Shown here piece after piece: positions 11,153 to 21,950 of a DNA stretch of 64,000 nt. Below the pieces are notes generated by a model that saw nothing but the letters and a program-made list of their open reading frames with translations, was not told the origin of the DNA and searched no databases. Position 1 is the stretch's first letter. Every line of letters starts with the position of its first letter. Origin of the DNA: Hysterium pulicare CBS 123377. Lineage: Eukaryota; Ascomycota; Dothideomycetes; Hysteriales; Hysteriaceae. The translations under genes were made by a program, and so were the position numbers. The stretch spans positions 1-64,000 of the forward strand of contig AJFK01000200.1 of NCBI GenBank assembly GCA_000467715.1, in the 5' to 3' direction.

Positions 11153-11947
11153 ATGGTGCTGATCAGAATTAGGGCCAAAACCAAATCCAGAGCTGCACAA
11201 CGGCTAGCTGTTAGAGCGATGAGAAGACCTTTACCTAAGATAACTCCTCTCAATTCCCATCCTCAAAAGCAATCTCCAATTTTCTCCGTGCTCCCTCCAG
11301 AGATCCGCAATCAGATCTTCGAGCTGGCTGTCTCTCAATACGAGGACCATTCTGATCCATATGGTTCCCCAGATGATGTGTGGTATCGCCCAGGGCGTGA
11401 ATATCCATTGCGAATTCATACTTCGCTTCTCCTGACCTGCCGACTCATCTACTATGAAACTTGTGTTATTCCTCTCCAAAGTGCTACCCATCGCATTCAT
11501 GAGAAGCGGCTTACAACTATCCGAGGTAGCTACCTCTTTCGATTTTCCCGGAAAGAGAGGGAGAACTTATATCATTTACAATACTTTGCCTGGCATATTC
11601 ATCATCCTCCGATCTTTATCTCACGGCTACCATGGAAAAAGATCGACTTAATCTCTCAACATTTCCGCCCACACCATGGAGCTGACCATTATAACAAGGA
11701 ATTTTTAGCCATATCCAGAATAGTGTTGCCCGCTTCATGTCAAGAATTTACTTTTGAGCTTCAGATAACAAGTGATCTGAAGGACATTGTGGAGGATTTC
11801 GTGAACGAGCTGAGGCATCTGAAACCGAAAAGATCAGGTGGGACGAGATTATCTGCCTCCAAAGCTGACGTGTCCACATGGGGTCCCTGTTCGCCGAGAC
11901 CGCCTCCTAGACCTTACATTACGTTTAAGTTCACATTTCTTCCCTAA
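11153..11947 (+). CDS. F-box-like / small fungal LPPEIR-motif protein
   Basis: Single open frame. The ATG at 11153 gives 264 aa. An earlier in-frame ATG at 11015 would add 46 hydrophobic residues that look unlike the rest. After a basic N-terminus comes FSVLPPEIRNQIFELAV, the hallmark of the short F-box-like helix found in many expanded fungal families, followed by a TCRLIYYE segment typical of the same families (LLLTCRLIYYETC). Such proteins often act as substrate adaptors or are of unknown role. The gene sits exactly between MITE copies A and B, both in the same orientation, and copy A ends about 150 bp before this start. Confidence 0.65.
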   Translation: MVLIRIRAKTKSRAAQRLAVRAMRRPLPKITPLNSHPQKQSPIFSVLPPEIRNQIFELAVSQYEDHSDPYGSPDDVWYRPGREYPLRIHTSLLLTCRLIYYETCVIPLQSATHRIHEKRLTTIRGSYLFRFSRKERENLYHLQYFAWHIHHPPIFISRLPWKKIDLISQHFRPHHGADHYNKEFLAISRIVLPASCQEFTFELQITSDLKDIVEDFVNELRHLKPKRSGGTRLSASKADVSTWGPCSPRPPPRPYITFKFTFLP

Positions 11948-12079
11948 ATATTACTTGAAACGGAACGAATATGACTGACTGCGTTTACTTAACGTGGGCT
12001 GGGATACGCGGAGGCTGTATTTTGATACGAAGCGATGATAAAGTTTGACAAGGGCGACAACTCATGCTAAGGTCCAGCC

Positions 12080-12269
12080 GCACAAGGGGTGTCATAATTG
12101 GTCGTGTTGGAGGGTGGGTCTTCCTCTACTACCTTCTTTATCACCAGCCTACAAAGCCTAGATAGACTCTAAGAAGAGCATGGAAGCAAGCTGTCATTCT
12201 TTAGGTTGGTCGGAAACTTGTACTGTCTAAGAAGTTGACAGTACGACGTATAACGACACCCGTTGTGCC
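12080..12269 (+). mobile_element. MITE copy B
   Basis: The best-preserved pair of ends in the family: left GCACAAGGGGTGTCATAATT, right (opposite strand) GGCACAACGGGTGTCGTTAT, forming terminal inverted repeats of roughly 27 bp. The interior carries ACTACCTTCTTTATCACC and AGCCTACAAAG, matching copies A, D and E. Length about 190 bp, no coding capacity. Confidence 0.8.
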
Positions 12270-12390
12270 GAAAGTGGCTTCGAGTGGGGGCAAAATGTCA
12301 TTTAAGTGGTATCTCGATCCTGCACTTCTATCTACAAGGGGGAAAAACCAAACCGAAAGAGATAATTCAAGCCTTCACAATAATGCCACT

Positions 12391-14500
12391 TTACGGAGGA
12401 TATGAAGAAGCATTAACGCATACTGGCTGCCAAAGATATTTATCCCTATTGCCCCCATGAGGAGGACCTGGCGGAGCATCGATGCTCATATCTGGTCTTT
12501 TCGGAGGGCGACGTTCTCCACGAGGAAAGTCGGCAATTGGCCACATTGGGATAAAGCAGATTTCCTATCGAACGTTAGTGAGCGTTACAGAAACATTGAA
12601 AATTGCGGGAAAAACTTACGCCTGGGGCACAAGGACCTTCGCAACTCGTCCATTGTTCAGCCCAACCCAACCATGCCATCAATTCATCTAGATTCTTCTT
12701 CCAACTTTCGGCCTTCTCGGCCAAGAGTCTGACGATGATTGGCTCTTGATCTCCTTCATCTCCCTCGGTATTGAAATTCAAAAGCCATTCGTATTCGACT
12801 TCCATTCCAATCTGGACTAGCACGCCGCAAATCCCCCTCAAAGTCTCTTCAATAGCCTTGGACAAGGCCTGCTCCCCGTCTCTGGGTTTTACATCATCGG
12901 TATTATATTGAGCAGTACATCTCTCGAAGGTCGCTCTTGCTGCTGGGGAGTCTGCACCGAATAAACCCTTCAAAGCTTCCTTCTTGTATGGACGACCGTG
13001 CGGATATTCAAAATAAGGCATCAAGCTCCAGTGTGTCAACGCCCTGACGGATTCGAGCCATGTGCGAAGGACATTCCGATCATGCCCAGAACCCGATATG
13101 TTTTTACTCAAACCATCCCGCAGATTTTGCAGATTGGTACTGTAGCTTATCACCAGTTGTTGGGCATGAAGATGCCAGTCTATACCGCTACACTCCGCTT
13201 CTCCTTTGAGCACAATCTTCAATCTACTTTCCAATGCTTCACGCATAAATGTTCCATCCTTATAAGTCACGTTCCCAAGACGATGCTCTCTCCTTCTCCG
13301 CATCAGCCTTTCCAGACCTATTTGTCGATCCAGCTCATCCTCGGGAGCAATCCATTTTCCATATGAAGTTAGGTTCAGCTCAACCATCTCTTCTTGGATT
13401 CTAGCATCATTTTGGCCCTTGACTTCGGTATCATAGAAGGAGAATAAGCCGCATGTATCAACCTTAACTCTCGCCTCGCCGAAATAGCGGTTTGCGGCAG
13501 CAGAGAACCACATCCAGTTTGCGCTACCCCTGAATGGTTCATCAATATCAACCATGCCTGGTCCATGTGGCCCTTCAGGCACGTCATCTTGTCTTCTTAT
13601 AGGTCCTCTTCTTTCTGCCAATCCTCTTGCTGGGTTCCAAACGCCTTCTCGGACTCGGTTCGAGCCACTCCTTTCGATCCTCGGCGCGGAGACATTCAAG
13701 TTCGAAACAAGTTTTAGCGATGGAGTTTCGAAGTCGCACCAAATAACCTCAAATCCCGCGTTCATCCTCACAATTGCTTCGAAGCCCCAACCACGACCGC
13801 CAAGACCACGCGAAGTAAGCCAGTTGCAGAGACCTCGGGCGCGGAAATATTCGTCTTCTAACGGGTTCCAACGGCCCGGGGGTCCAGCATCTGGCTTTTC
13901 ATCGTCTTCGCTATCTATCTTGTCAAAATCCTCGCCACGATCTGGCCTCCCTCTTCCAGGTGGCGGGCCACGATCACGGCCAGGTCCCCATCCGCCCCTC
14001 CTAGGGATCGAATCACTTCCATTGAACAGCACGACCATCTGACTCGTAGTACCCTCACCCATCAAACTAGCACTCATACCGTCGAAGTAGATCGCTCTGA
14101 TGTCTTTGGTGGCACGGTACGTCAGCATGCGAGAGTCCTGCATCGAGCCCATGATCCCGTAGGCCATTTCGACGTCGAAGGCGAGCCATTCCGGGCTAGG
14201 GGGTGGATAGGTCTTGTCGTGGCGGCCGTGGTAGAGCAGAGTGTGTCGCGGGATGCGGACCGAGGTTATAGTATGCCCATTGGGGAAGAAGGTTTGGGGC
14301 CATTGTTGGAGCAGTGAGGCGAGGCTGTGGGTTATGTATGGGGCGGAGGAGGAGAAGTTGAGAAAGAAAGGAGGATCTTTGGGGGTTTGGTCATGAAGTG
14401 GGATTTGAGGGGATGAGATAGTCGACGTGCAAGGCCATATCAGAGTCGTGAGGAGAAATATGGGTGTGAGGATATTGGTTGAGAATGATGACCAGGGCAT
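12391..14500 (-). CDS. Secreted fungal protein of unknown function (684 aa)
   Basis: Two exons: 14500-12620 and 12564-12391. The 55-bp intron has a GTAAGT donor, a CACTAACG branch and a GATAG acceptor, and splicing keeps frame. The N-terminus MPWSSFSTNILTPIFLLTTL is a signal peptide or anchor. A conserved-looking stretch follows (AFDVEMAYGIMGSMQDSRML and onwards), interrupted at about residues 168-210 by a Pro/Gly/Arg/Asp-rich low-complexity insert. The second half contains scattered Trp and Cys residues and ends in a Cys-containing tail with Pro-rich sequence (PPGPPHGG). I do not recognise the family. It looks like a protein of the secretory pathway or cell surface. The 3' end lies about 120 bp from MITE copy B. 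Confidence 0.8.
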
Positions 14501-15147
14501 GATAGCAAATGAATTGAGAACAAATCGAGATAGATGATAGTAAATGTCACATTCTTAAGGTAGTAATAATACTGGGACAGAGAGAATGCTAGAATTATGG
14601 AATCTATCGAGTATATAGGGTGGAAGACGGCGACGCTTTACTCTTATCGCTTACTCAGGTGACGCGTCTTTTGCTGGCGTTTGTTATCGCACCATCGCGA
14701 TTCATTGGACAGCAAGAACTAGTAAACTTTTGAGGAAAACTTTTGAGGAAGCACAAAGACATACTTTAGAGAGAGAAGTTGAACTGGAAGATCCTGTACT
14801 TGCCATATCGTGCGTCGACTTCTCAAACTTGAAGGATAGAGGTCAAGGTATATTATCGTGATGTATACATGACTCGCGTAACATTCGATCGGCGTTAAAG
14901 CGTTGGGCCTACGTACAGTAGGTAATCATTAAAACCTCCAGCTTGTTGCTGTGATCTTATGCACTGCATAATTTAGCATCTGTCTCGAGATGCGTCCTCA
15001 AGCACGTTCACAAACGTGGAGGGGCTTTGGTGTGACGTCAATGAACCGAAGCATCCGCATGTGAAAGGATGAGCTTCACCAATCCGCAAAACCTTTTGGA
15101 CTCACATCCACCATCCCTCGCTCAGTTTTCAATCACCTTTTCTGCCT
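14501..15147. other. Divergent intergenic region
   Basis: About 650 bases between the divergently transcribed secreted protein and SigF-like genes. It should hold both promoters. No reading frame or structured element was recognised. Confidence 0.5.
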
Positions 15148-15928
15148 ATGGAGAACCCAGGTATACTTCGTTTCCTTTATAAAAACTGGCAACTTTAAAC
15201 TATTGCGATATAGGAAATTAAGCAGCTAACAATTCGAATGAACAGTTAAAGAAATTCCTGGTGTAATTCACCTCCTTATGCAAACACCTCCATCGCAGCA
15301 GCGAGAGACGATAGAAGCCTATTTCACGCCCAATGCATCCTTCACCCATCCATTTTGCCGGACAGGAAGCTGGGAAAACTCGAGATTCCTCATCAGGGTG
15401 ATTTATCGGTGGTACAAGATCATGAGTCCAAGAATTGACATTCAGATCAACTCTGTCGGTACGTGTGCCTCCTGAATTGGCTTGAGCAGATTTGGAGCAT
15501 ACTGACCGAGGAATGGCTGTACAGCATTCGACGAATCTTCCCTCCTCCTCTACGTCTCCATCTCTCAAATCTTCCGCATCTGGGTCATACCGTTTTACAG
15601 AGCGGACGTCTCGCTTGTCACCGTTCTCCAATTAAACAAGAATAAGGCGGATGGGAAGTACTACATTGAAAGCCAGAATGATCTGTATCAAACCGATCAA
15701 TTCGTCAAATTCATAATTCCTTTTGGGAGCTGGATCGTAATTTGGGCTTGGCAGCTCTGGGCCACCTTTTTCTGCTTGCTGGGGGCGGTGGCTTTATGGC
15801 CGGTTTCTGCGATCGAGGAGTGGGTTGGGGGCGGAGAGAAACAGGGGAGGAAGGAGAGAAAGAGGGCTTTGTTGGATGGAACGGGGTTGATGGATGCTGA
15901 GAGGAAGGGATTGGTGAGTGGGCGATGA
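15148..15928 (+). CDS. SigF-like NTF2-like fold membrane protein
   Basis: Three exons: 15148-15160, 15246-15458 and 15525-15928, giving 209 aa. The first exon is only 13 nt (ATGGAGAACCCAG). Introns have GTATAC..ACAG with a CTAAC branch and GTACGT..ACAG with a CTGAC branch, and phase is kept throughout. The protein begins VKEIPGVIHLLMQTPP, with an Ala/Tyr-rich helix (TIEAYFTPNASFTHPFCR) typical of the fungal SigF-like NTF2-like family. Near the C-terminus is a strongly hydrophobic segment (WIVIWAWQLWATFFCLLGAV), then a basic tail, which suggests an ER- or endomembrane-bound protein. The function of the family is not established. The frames on the opposite strand here are shadows. Confidence 0.82.
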
Positions 15929-17826
15929 CTTGTAGAGAGGATTAATAAGTCAGAATAAGACGGATAGAGTCCGGGTCTATTCGTCGTTATACTGATCCGA
16001 TATACTGAACCTGCAGAAATCTGGATTCCGGTCCAAAGTCCAAAACCGTTTCTCAGCGTTTCTTGGCCAAAGAAATTTCGACCCTTGACCAATTTTTTTG
16101 AGCGTGGCAAGATTTGATGCTTGCGAATTGGGATGTTCCCACACAACTATTGAATACTAGTTGAAGCTACTAAAAATAACATTCTTTGTTCTGCTTTACC
16201 ATGCCTCAAGTGGCCGAGCTACCCGGCTATGCAAGCACGTTACTAATGCATGCAGGTCTATCAAATGGAGAAGGCAGTTCAATGTGTTGTCTTTCAATAC
16301 GAGCATTAGCACCAATACAGACTTCCAGACATCACGGGTTCCTGCGTTCTGTTCAAGCATAGGGCCTGAAAAACGAGAAAATTCAGCGAACCGCGGGATC
16401 TCGTCATCGCACTGCTGAAAGGCATCAAAATCGATAGTTGGTCTCTCGGTAGTTGTCGTAGGGCTGCATTACTCACAACCGAGCTCAACACACTGATTCT
16501 TTCATTATTCATAGGACCTTGGGGCGATCCTTCGACACTTTCTCCTATGTTCTAGACATCCCTGTCTTATAATAGACCCTCAAGAGGCGGTGCTGCAATG
16601 TCCGCGATGCTGATGAGGCCTGATGGTCTCACAGTGGCCCTGCCAACCTAAACTAATTGCCCCGGTTTCTTCTCTCAGCTCTTGTCAGGCCGGCTATCAT
16701 CAGAGGCTGGAAGGTCGCCTTGACTCGAAGAAATTAACTCGGTCTTGTCCTGGTCTTGTTCTTCCTCGGCGGTGTTGACGACGATCTTTGGTGGAGGCGC
16801 TGTAGGAACAGCTGTGCCTTTACAAGCGCTCATTTTTCCACTCAACAGGGCTTCGTGCCAGGCTGAGGTGCTGAACAGCAATTTTGGATGGCCGCTCTAA
16901 CAACAGTATTACTGATGAGGCTCTCGTATGAGAACATACGACGGACTTTTCAGAAAATGCTACAGTGGGATTTTACGCCACATCGGCAATAATCCATCCG
17001 GACACGGGCCGTTAAAATTACAGACAGGCCTTTGGCACCTCTTACCTGCATTCTCGAATTTCCAGCTCACCAATACAAAGGTAGGAAAATGTCGAAAGCA
17101 GATAATGGCGTTCAGTCGCGATCTCGACACAACCGAAACCCATGTTTTGGGCGCACATGGAGAAACATGGGCGCTCCGCATGAACTGGTGAGCGCATTGA
17201 TGAAGGAGCAACCACGAGACCTCGCCAACGATCCTGTCACCTTGCTGCTGGGTTCGATTGGGCTGAATGGTGGGCCGGACGACGTGACGGCGTCAGACAG
17301 CGGTAAAGACAAGCTCTTGTCGACATAGCACCGTTTTCCAGGCTGCAGGTCGAGACAAGGATGCTCTTTTCACCGAATTGCCCTGTTCGGCAGACCACCA
17401 GTTGTGACCAGTATGGCCCACGACCCCCCCTCCTTTATAATTTATTGTTCCTTGGCCCCGTCTCCCAGTATTTTCCTCTTCCTGGTACTATATCTACATC
17501 TCTCTCTATTAAACACTCTCGAAGCCGTCCACTCTTTTTACAACAGCATTATCAAGGTCGTGTGCTCTGTTATCACTATCGTGCCTGACGATCCTTCAAA
17601 GCAAACATAGCATCATCAGCCACCACCACTAATATAAGTGGGAAAATCTTTTTAGACTGCGCCTTCACGCCTTGAATCTTGGTATCCTACTTTTGACACG
17701 GTACACCTTAACTGGATTTAGTACATATCTGTACCACCTTCCACCACTTTCTGCGCCATCGATCGCTACCACAGTTCAAGTACCGTCATTCGCTTTACAC
17801 AGTACATGCCTAACATCAAGTACACG
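15929..17826. other. Long intergenic region, no gene supported
   Basis: About 1.9 kb. Several short frames exist, including a 68-codon one on the minus strand (16881-16675) rich in Glu, Asp, Ser and Pro, but none has a motif, splice support or a recognisable relative. The last 450 bases before the GPI-type protein are pyrimidine-rich with a TTTATAA box near 17430, consistent with a strong promoter and long 5' UTR for that gene. Confidence 0.45.
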
Positions 17827-18663
17827 ATGTCTGCAAAACTGCTCTCGCTCGCCCTCCTGACCGCCTCCGCCTACAGCAATCCCCTCGTCGCCCGCGATAC
17901 TTGCGGAAGTAACTTCCAATCATGCAGTCCCTCCGGCGCAACAGGCACAGATCCACCCTCCGTCGGCGGAGATCTGTCGCCCATGTACATTGACCTTCTG
18001 AACTCGGTCAAAGGAATCAACTTCTCAAAACGATCTTCCGGATCCTCTTTCGCCGATGATACCTCACTTCTAATGGCACGCGCGGGAGCAACCATGTGCT
18101 GCGCAAAAGGCACATCGTGCGTGAATCTCCAAGGCCTCAACATCCCCATGTGCTACGACAAATTCACCACAAACTTCATCCTCGCAGACGGCTCCTACGG
18201 CACCATTTCCTCCGGCGACTACCACGCCAAAGACGGCTCAACCGCAAACCTCATAACGGGTAACTACACTTCGGCGAACGGGCAAACAGGTGATATCTAC
18301 GCCTCCGACGAGAGCGCGAAACCCAACACCGCCACTCTCTCTATCCCGCCACAGTACACAGGCACTGGAGTCGGAAGCGCCATCCCCGTCACTGCCCTCG
18401 CTTCCATCGTCATCTACACCTCCACTATTCCGGGAACCACGATTACCGTACCGACGACAATCGCCGCGAGTGGTACCAAGTCCGCTGAAACAATCACCGC
18501 ACCTACGACGATTGCGCCCTCGACGACTGTCGTCACGAGTACGGCAGCGGCGGCAGCTACGTCATCGAAGGGCGTTGCTGCGGGCCAAATCAGTGTTGAT
18601 CGGAGTACAGGCGTGGGCATGTCGCTTCTGAGCGGCCTGTTGTATGCCATCTACGCCCTGTAA
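17827..18663 (+). CDS. Secreted GPI-anchor-type cysteine-containing protein
   Basis: Single exon. I choose the ATG at 17827 (278 aa) because MSAKLLSLALLTASAYSNPL is a clean signal peptide; the ATG at 17806 only prepends MPNIKYT. After the signal there is a Cys-poor linker, two dibasic KR-type sites, then a block with CCAKGTSCVNLQGLNIPMCY and a Gly/Ser/Asp-rich segment with repeated short TGNYTSANGQTGDIYASD-like turns. A Thr/Ala/Ser-rich stalk follows and the protein ends in a hydrophobic tail (MSLLSGLLYAIYAL), the pattern of a GPI-anchored wall protein. Base composition is C-rich at third positions, suggesting high expression. The family is known to me only as fungal secreted proteins of unknown function. 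Confidence 0.82.
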   Translation: MSAKLLSLALLTASAYSNPLVARDTCGSNFQSCSPSGATGTDPPSVGGDLSPMYIDLLNSVKGINFSKRSSGSSFADDTSLLMARAGATMCCAKGTSCVNLQGLNIPMCYDKFTTNFILADGSYGTISSGDYHAKDGSTANLITGNYTSANGQTGDIYASDESAKPNTATLSIPPQYTGTGVGSAIPVTALASIVIYTSTIPGTTITVPTTIAASGTKSAETITAPTTIAPSTTVVTSTAAAAATSSKGVAAGQISVDRSTGVGMSLLSGLLYAIYAL

Positions 18664-19572
18664 TCTTCCTTCAACACCTGCATTTGGATTTTTCGCATAT
18701 CTCGTTTCGCATCGATTGTTTATAGTTGCATATCACGGTTGGGGAATGTACTCATAAGTGTCACCGTCACGAAGACGAAATGGGATTTCAGGGCTGTAAA
18801 AAGTTTATCGGGGAGGTGCATTAGCGTTTTTGTAAATATCCTTTATTTGCGCTTCTTGGTGTGTGTGTGTGTGGTGGGCTTTTCTCTCACTCTCTGTTCT
18901 GGGCTTTTTCCTGCGAAGAAAAGATACCCGCAGATGGTTTGGATGATTTTGGGGGGTGGTTGGGCTCCTTTCGGGGGTTCTTGTTATCATAGATTAGGTG
19001 ATGTAATGTTTAACGGTTTATTGAGGATGGCAAATCACTTACTTCTTGAGCACTGTTTGAGTAAGTGGGAGGTGTGGGGATGCAGAGTAACCTTTGGATG
19101 CTGTGATGAGGTATCGTAGCATGCTCTGCGGACATTGTATTTGGACTCCCGATACCGAGTTAATAGTACTTAAATCTCTTATACCTGTCCTCTCTAAGCT
19201 CTTTTCTTATTTTCTAAATTTTTATTTTTTTAATATATAATAATATATTCATCAGTAAAAGTAAGTAGTAGGAGAAGAGATGATTTTATATTATTCCTAA
19301 ATATTTATGGACGGTTATAGACTAACCCGGAGGAAGAAGCGCTTCTGTGTTTTGGATTAAAGTCTGCTGTACAACGAGATTGAGGTCATTCGGGCTATGA
19401 GAAGTGAATTGACAGACTTCAAGACATACAGAGGTTACATTTTAGAAACCTTTTTTCCAAAATCTAAATTAGAGTATAATTACTAAGAGTAAAATTATAG
19501 TAATAAGAGTTAAACTCTCTCACTTAGGCTTCAATTAAACCCTGTCTTATACCCTAATTCTCATTGACCCTC
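18664..19572. other. Convergent intergenic region with AT-rich patch
   Basis: Lies between the 3' ends of the GPI-type gene and PPM1. From about 19195 to 19550 the sequence is strikingly AT-rich (runs of T, TATATAATAATATA, TAATTACTAAG), unlike the flanks. This could be a relic of a repeat mutated by RIP, or simply AT-rich spacer. A GT microsatellite is at 18860-18873. Confidence 0.5.
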
Positions 19573-20770
19573 CTATCCCAAGTCCATCCCCTCCCCAACA
19601 TCATCATCTCCCTCCTGCTCGCTAACATCCCGCCACGCTCTCGTGAACACTCCCTCCCCACCGCCATCCCTCCATCCCCACGCCACGCAATAATGCCTAA
19701 GCAACAACTCCAACTCCTCAAGCTCATCCAGCATCTCCAATCCAGCCACTCTCTCCTTCTCATCTTCTGATACCCACTCCCGCCAAAGAAACTCCGTATC
19801 CGCCGCCTTGGAGCCATCTACAAACCCCTCATCCTGCAGTCGTAACCGCTGACGAGTCAAGCTCGAGTACTTTAACAGTGTGGGGAGGTGTATATTGCGG
19901 CTGGCGAGGTTGGATATCATGGTTCGGCCGAAGGCGTCGTGGGGTCGGATGGGCTCGTAGATTATTAGGGCGATGGACGTTGGTGGGGGGATGAAGTGGG
20001 TTAGGAAAGTTGAGAGTATTGAGGACGTTGTTTCGGGTGAGAGGTAGATGAGGCAGCATTCGGAGAGGAGGAGGGTCGGAGCATCGGGTCTTAGGTTCGG
20101 GAGGGAGGGTAATGCGGAGGTGGAGGTTGAGAGGGTGCGGAGGTCTACTGGGTGGATATTGTAGTTTAGGGAGAGGTATGTTGTATCGCCCTCTCCAGGT
20201 GGTGCTTGGTTGAGAGAAAGTTTCCTGTGGAGAGGGGGATGTTTCCTTATCGCGGCGATTTTGGCAGCTGTATTGGTTGGGAAGTCGATTTCGTGGTAGA
20301 TGATCTCGAGGTCGGGGTATCTGTCTAGAAGGCGGAAGTAGCGGGTATCGGTGCCAGCGCCGAGGGAGATGATTTGTTTGGGGGAGTCATGGGAAGTGGT
20401 GAGGAACTTGTGGACGAGGAGATCGATTGCTGAGGTGCGGACATAGGTGCCTATTAGATCAGCTTCGTTGCTACATATAGCGTCCGAGTAGATTCAATCT
20501 CATACCTCGATTTAGTAGAGGTAATCGTCGGGTCATCGGATGTGTAGAGAATAGTTTCGCATAGGGGTCATCCAGATAGCCAAGCTCTACGCAGCTCACC
20601 CTGGAGCCCGCAGCATCTTGATCAGTGTTCTGGACAGCAACATCCTTCGCGGCTTCAGTGCTCTCTCGTGAAGAACCAGGAGCGCCTCCACCTCTTCCTC
20701 TGCCTCTCAGTCCTCCTCCGCGCCGATTTCCGAGTAATGTCTTCAGGTTGGGAATTTGCTGTGCAGACAT
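19573..20770 (-). CDS. PPM1: Leucine carboxyl methyltransferase 1 (PP2A methyltransferase)
   Basis: Two exons: 20770-20506 and 20450-19573, 380 aa. The 55-bp intron (GTATGA..CTAATAG) is in phase. The enzyme uses S-adenosylmethionine to methylate the C-terminal leucine of the PP2A catalytic subunit, which controls holoenzyme assembly. Diagnostic elements include SCVELGYLDDPYAKLF, RRLPLLNRGTYVRTSAID (spanning the splice site), the SAM-binding loop ISLGAGTDTRYFRLL, and LSECCLIYLSP further on. Length matches fungal Ppm1 proteins. The N-terminus carries an extra Gly/Arg-rich (RGRGRGGG) stretch. It is head to head with RPB5, with only 167 bp between the two ATGs, so both core promoters must lie there. 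Confidence 0.93.
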
Positions 20771-20937
20771 TTCTGGTGATAGGAAGTTTGGTGTTGAAAA
20801 GGCGGGGATGGTCCGTGTGTTCCTTTAAAGTCTTGGCCCGCAGGACGTTTTTGGACCTGAACTTTTCTTTGACAGGACAAGACATTCACTTCACTCCAAG
20901 ACCACACATCGCATCTACCTCACCACATTCTCCCAAC
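20771..20937. promoter_or_regulatory. Bidirectional promoter PPM1 / RPB5
   Basis: The 167 bases separating two divergent start codons must contain both 5' UTRs and core promoters. No clear TATA box is visible, as is usual for housekeeping genes. Confidence 0.6.
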
Positions 20938-21755
20938 ATGGACGAGAGAAGGGAAAGCGCAGCGCTCATCCGGATGTGGCGTGTTTATCGTACCGCGAAG
21001 GAGATGTGCTACGACAGGGTACGACAAAAGCCTCTGGCGCATTCACAACACCTCACTAATGCCTTTCGTGTAGGGCTACGAAATGCTCGAAGAAGACATA
21101 AAAGTCTCGTTAGATGAGTTCAAAGACCGATTCGCCAAAGAAGATGGAGAGCCAGAGTACGCGCCTTGAAACCTAGTCTCCCAAACTGTTCAACTAACCT
21201 ACTAACCCCCTCAGTCGCGCAAAAATGTGTTTCTCCTGCAGACCCTCCGAAGCAATGCTAAAAAAGCACTCCGACATTCCCACCGCCAAAAACCCCGATC
21301 CTATCCCCCAAGTCGGTACCATCTGGGTGGAATTCAACGCCGATGAGAACGTCGGCCTCAAGCAACTGCGCGATTACATGCAGCATCTTCTCCACGGCAA
21401 CTTCTGGTCCGGAATCATGGTTTGCCCGAAACCGATAACAGGTATGGCGCTAAGACTTTTGCGTGGGTCGACGGGTCTAGATGAGGGGCCAAAGGGTGGT
21501 GTTGAGGTATTCGTCGAGAATGATTTGTTGGTTAATATTACGAGACATGAGCTTGTGCCGAAGCATGTGCTTCTAAGTAAAGAGGAGAAGTTGCAGTTGT
21601 TGGAGAGGTATAGGTTGAAGGAGACACAGTTACCCAGGATCCAGGTCACGGATCCCGTTGCGCGGTATCTAGGGCTCAAGAGAGGGCAGGTAGTTAAGAT
21701 TATCAGGAAGTCTGAGACTGCAGGGCGATATGCGAGTTATCGGTGGGCAATATGA
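20938..21755 (+). CDS. RPB5: RNA polymerases I, II and III subunit RPABC1 (Rpb5)
   Basis: Three exons: 20938-21018, 21074-21156 and 21215-21755, 234 aa. Splice sites are GTACGA..TGTAG and GTACGC..CTCAG, with phase kept. The product is the shared Rpb5 subunit of all three nuclear RNA polymerases, located at the lower jaw contacting downstream DNA. Sequence hallmarks are the N-terminal helix (LIRMWRVYRTAKEMCYDRGY) and the highly conserved C-terminal assembly domain: RHELVPKHVLLSKEEK, RYRLKETQLPRIQVTDPVAR, YLGLKRGQVVKIIRKSETAG, ending YASYRWAI. Length is close to yeast Rpb5 (215 aa). Confidence 0.96.
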
Positions 21756-21950
21756 CGCATTTCCAGGCTGCAAGGCGTTTCGGCGAAACAAGGGGTTCTT
21801 TTTTTTCTGTATGCATGCTGCAAGCGCGGACCAGGAGTATAAATTGGGTTTCAGTGTCTCCTTCGGAGTCCCTGCTTTGTGTTTACGAGAAGAAAAGCTT
21901 CCAAAAGTAGATAAGGTACCAATTTCTCACATTTATATGCTCGATAATGC

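Noticed and set aside
15218-15631. 137-codon minus-strand frame
   Set aside because: Lies antisense to the SigF-like gene whose three exons join in phase and give a recognisable protein.
16675-16881. Small acidic 68-codon minus-strand frame
   Set aside because: No upstream exon, homologue or motif recognised; too short to support.
20668-21117. 149-codon plus-strand frame overlapping PPM1 exon 1 and RPB5
   Set aside because: Overlaps two well-supported genes in other frames.
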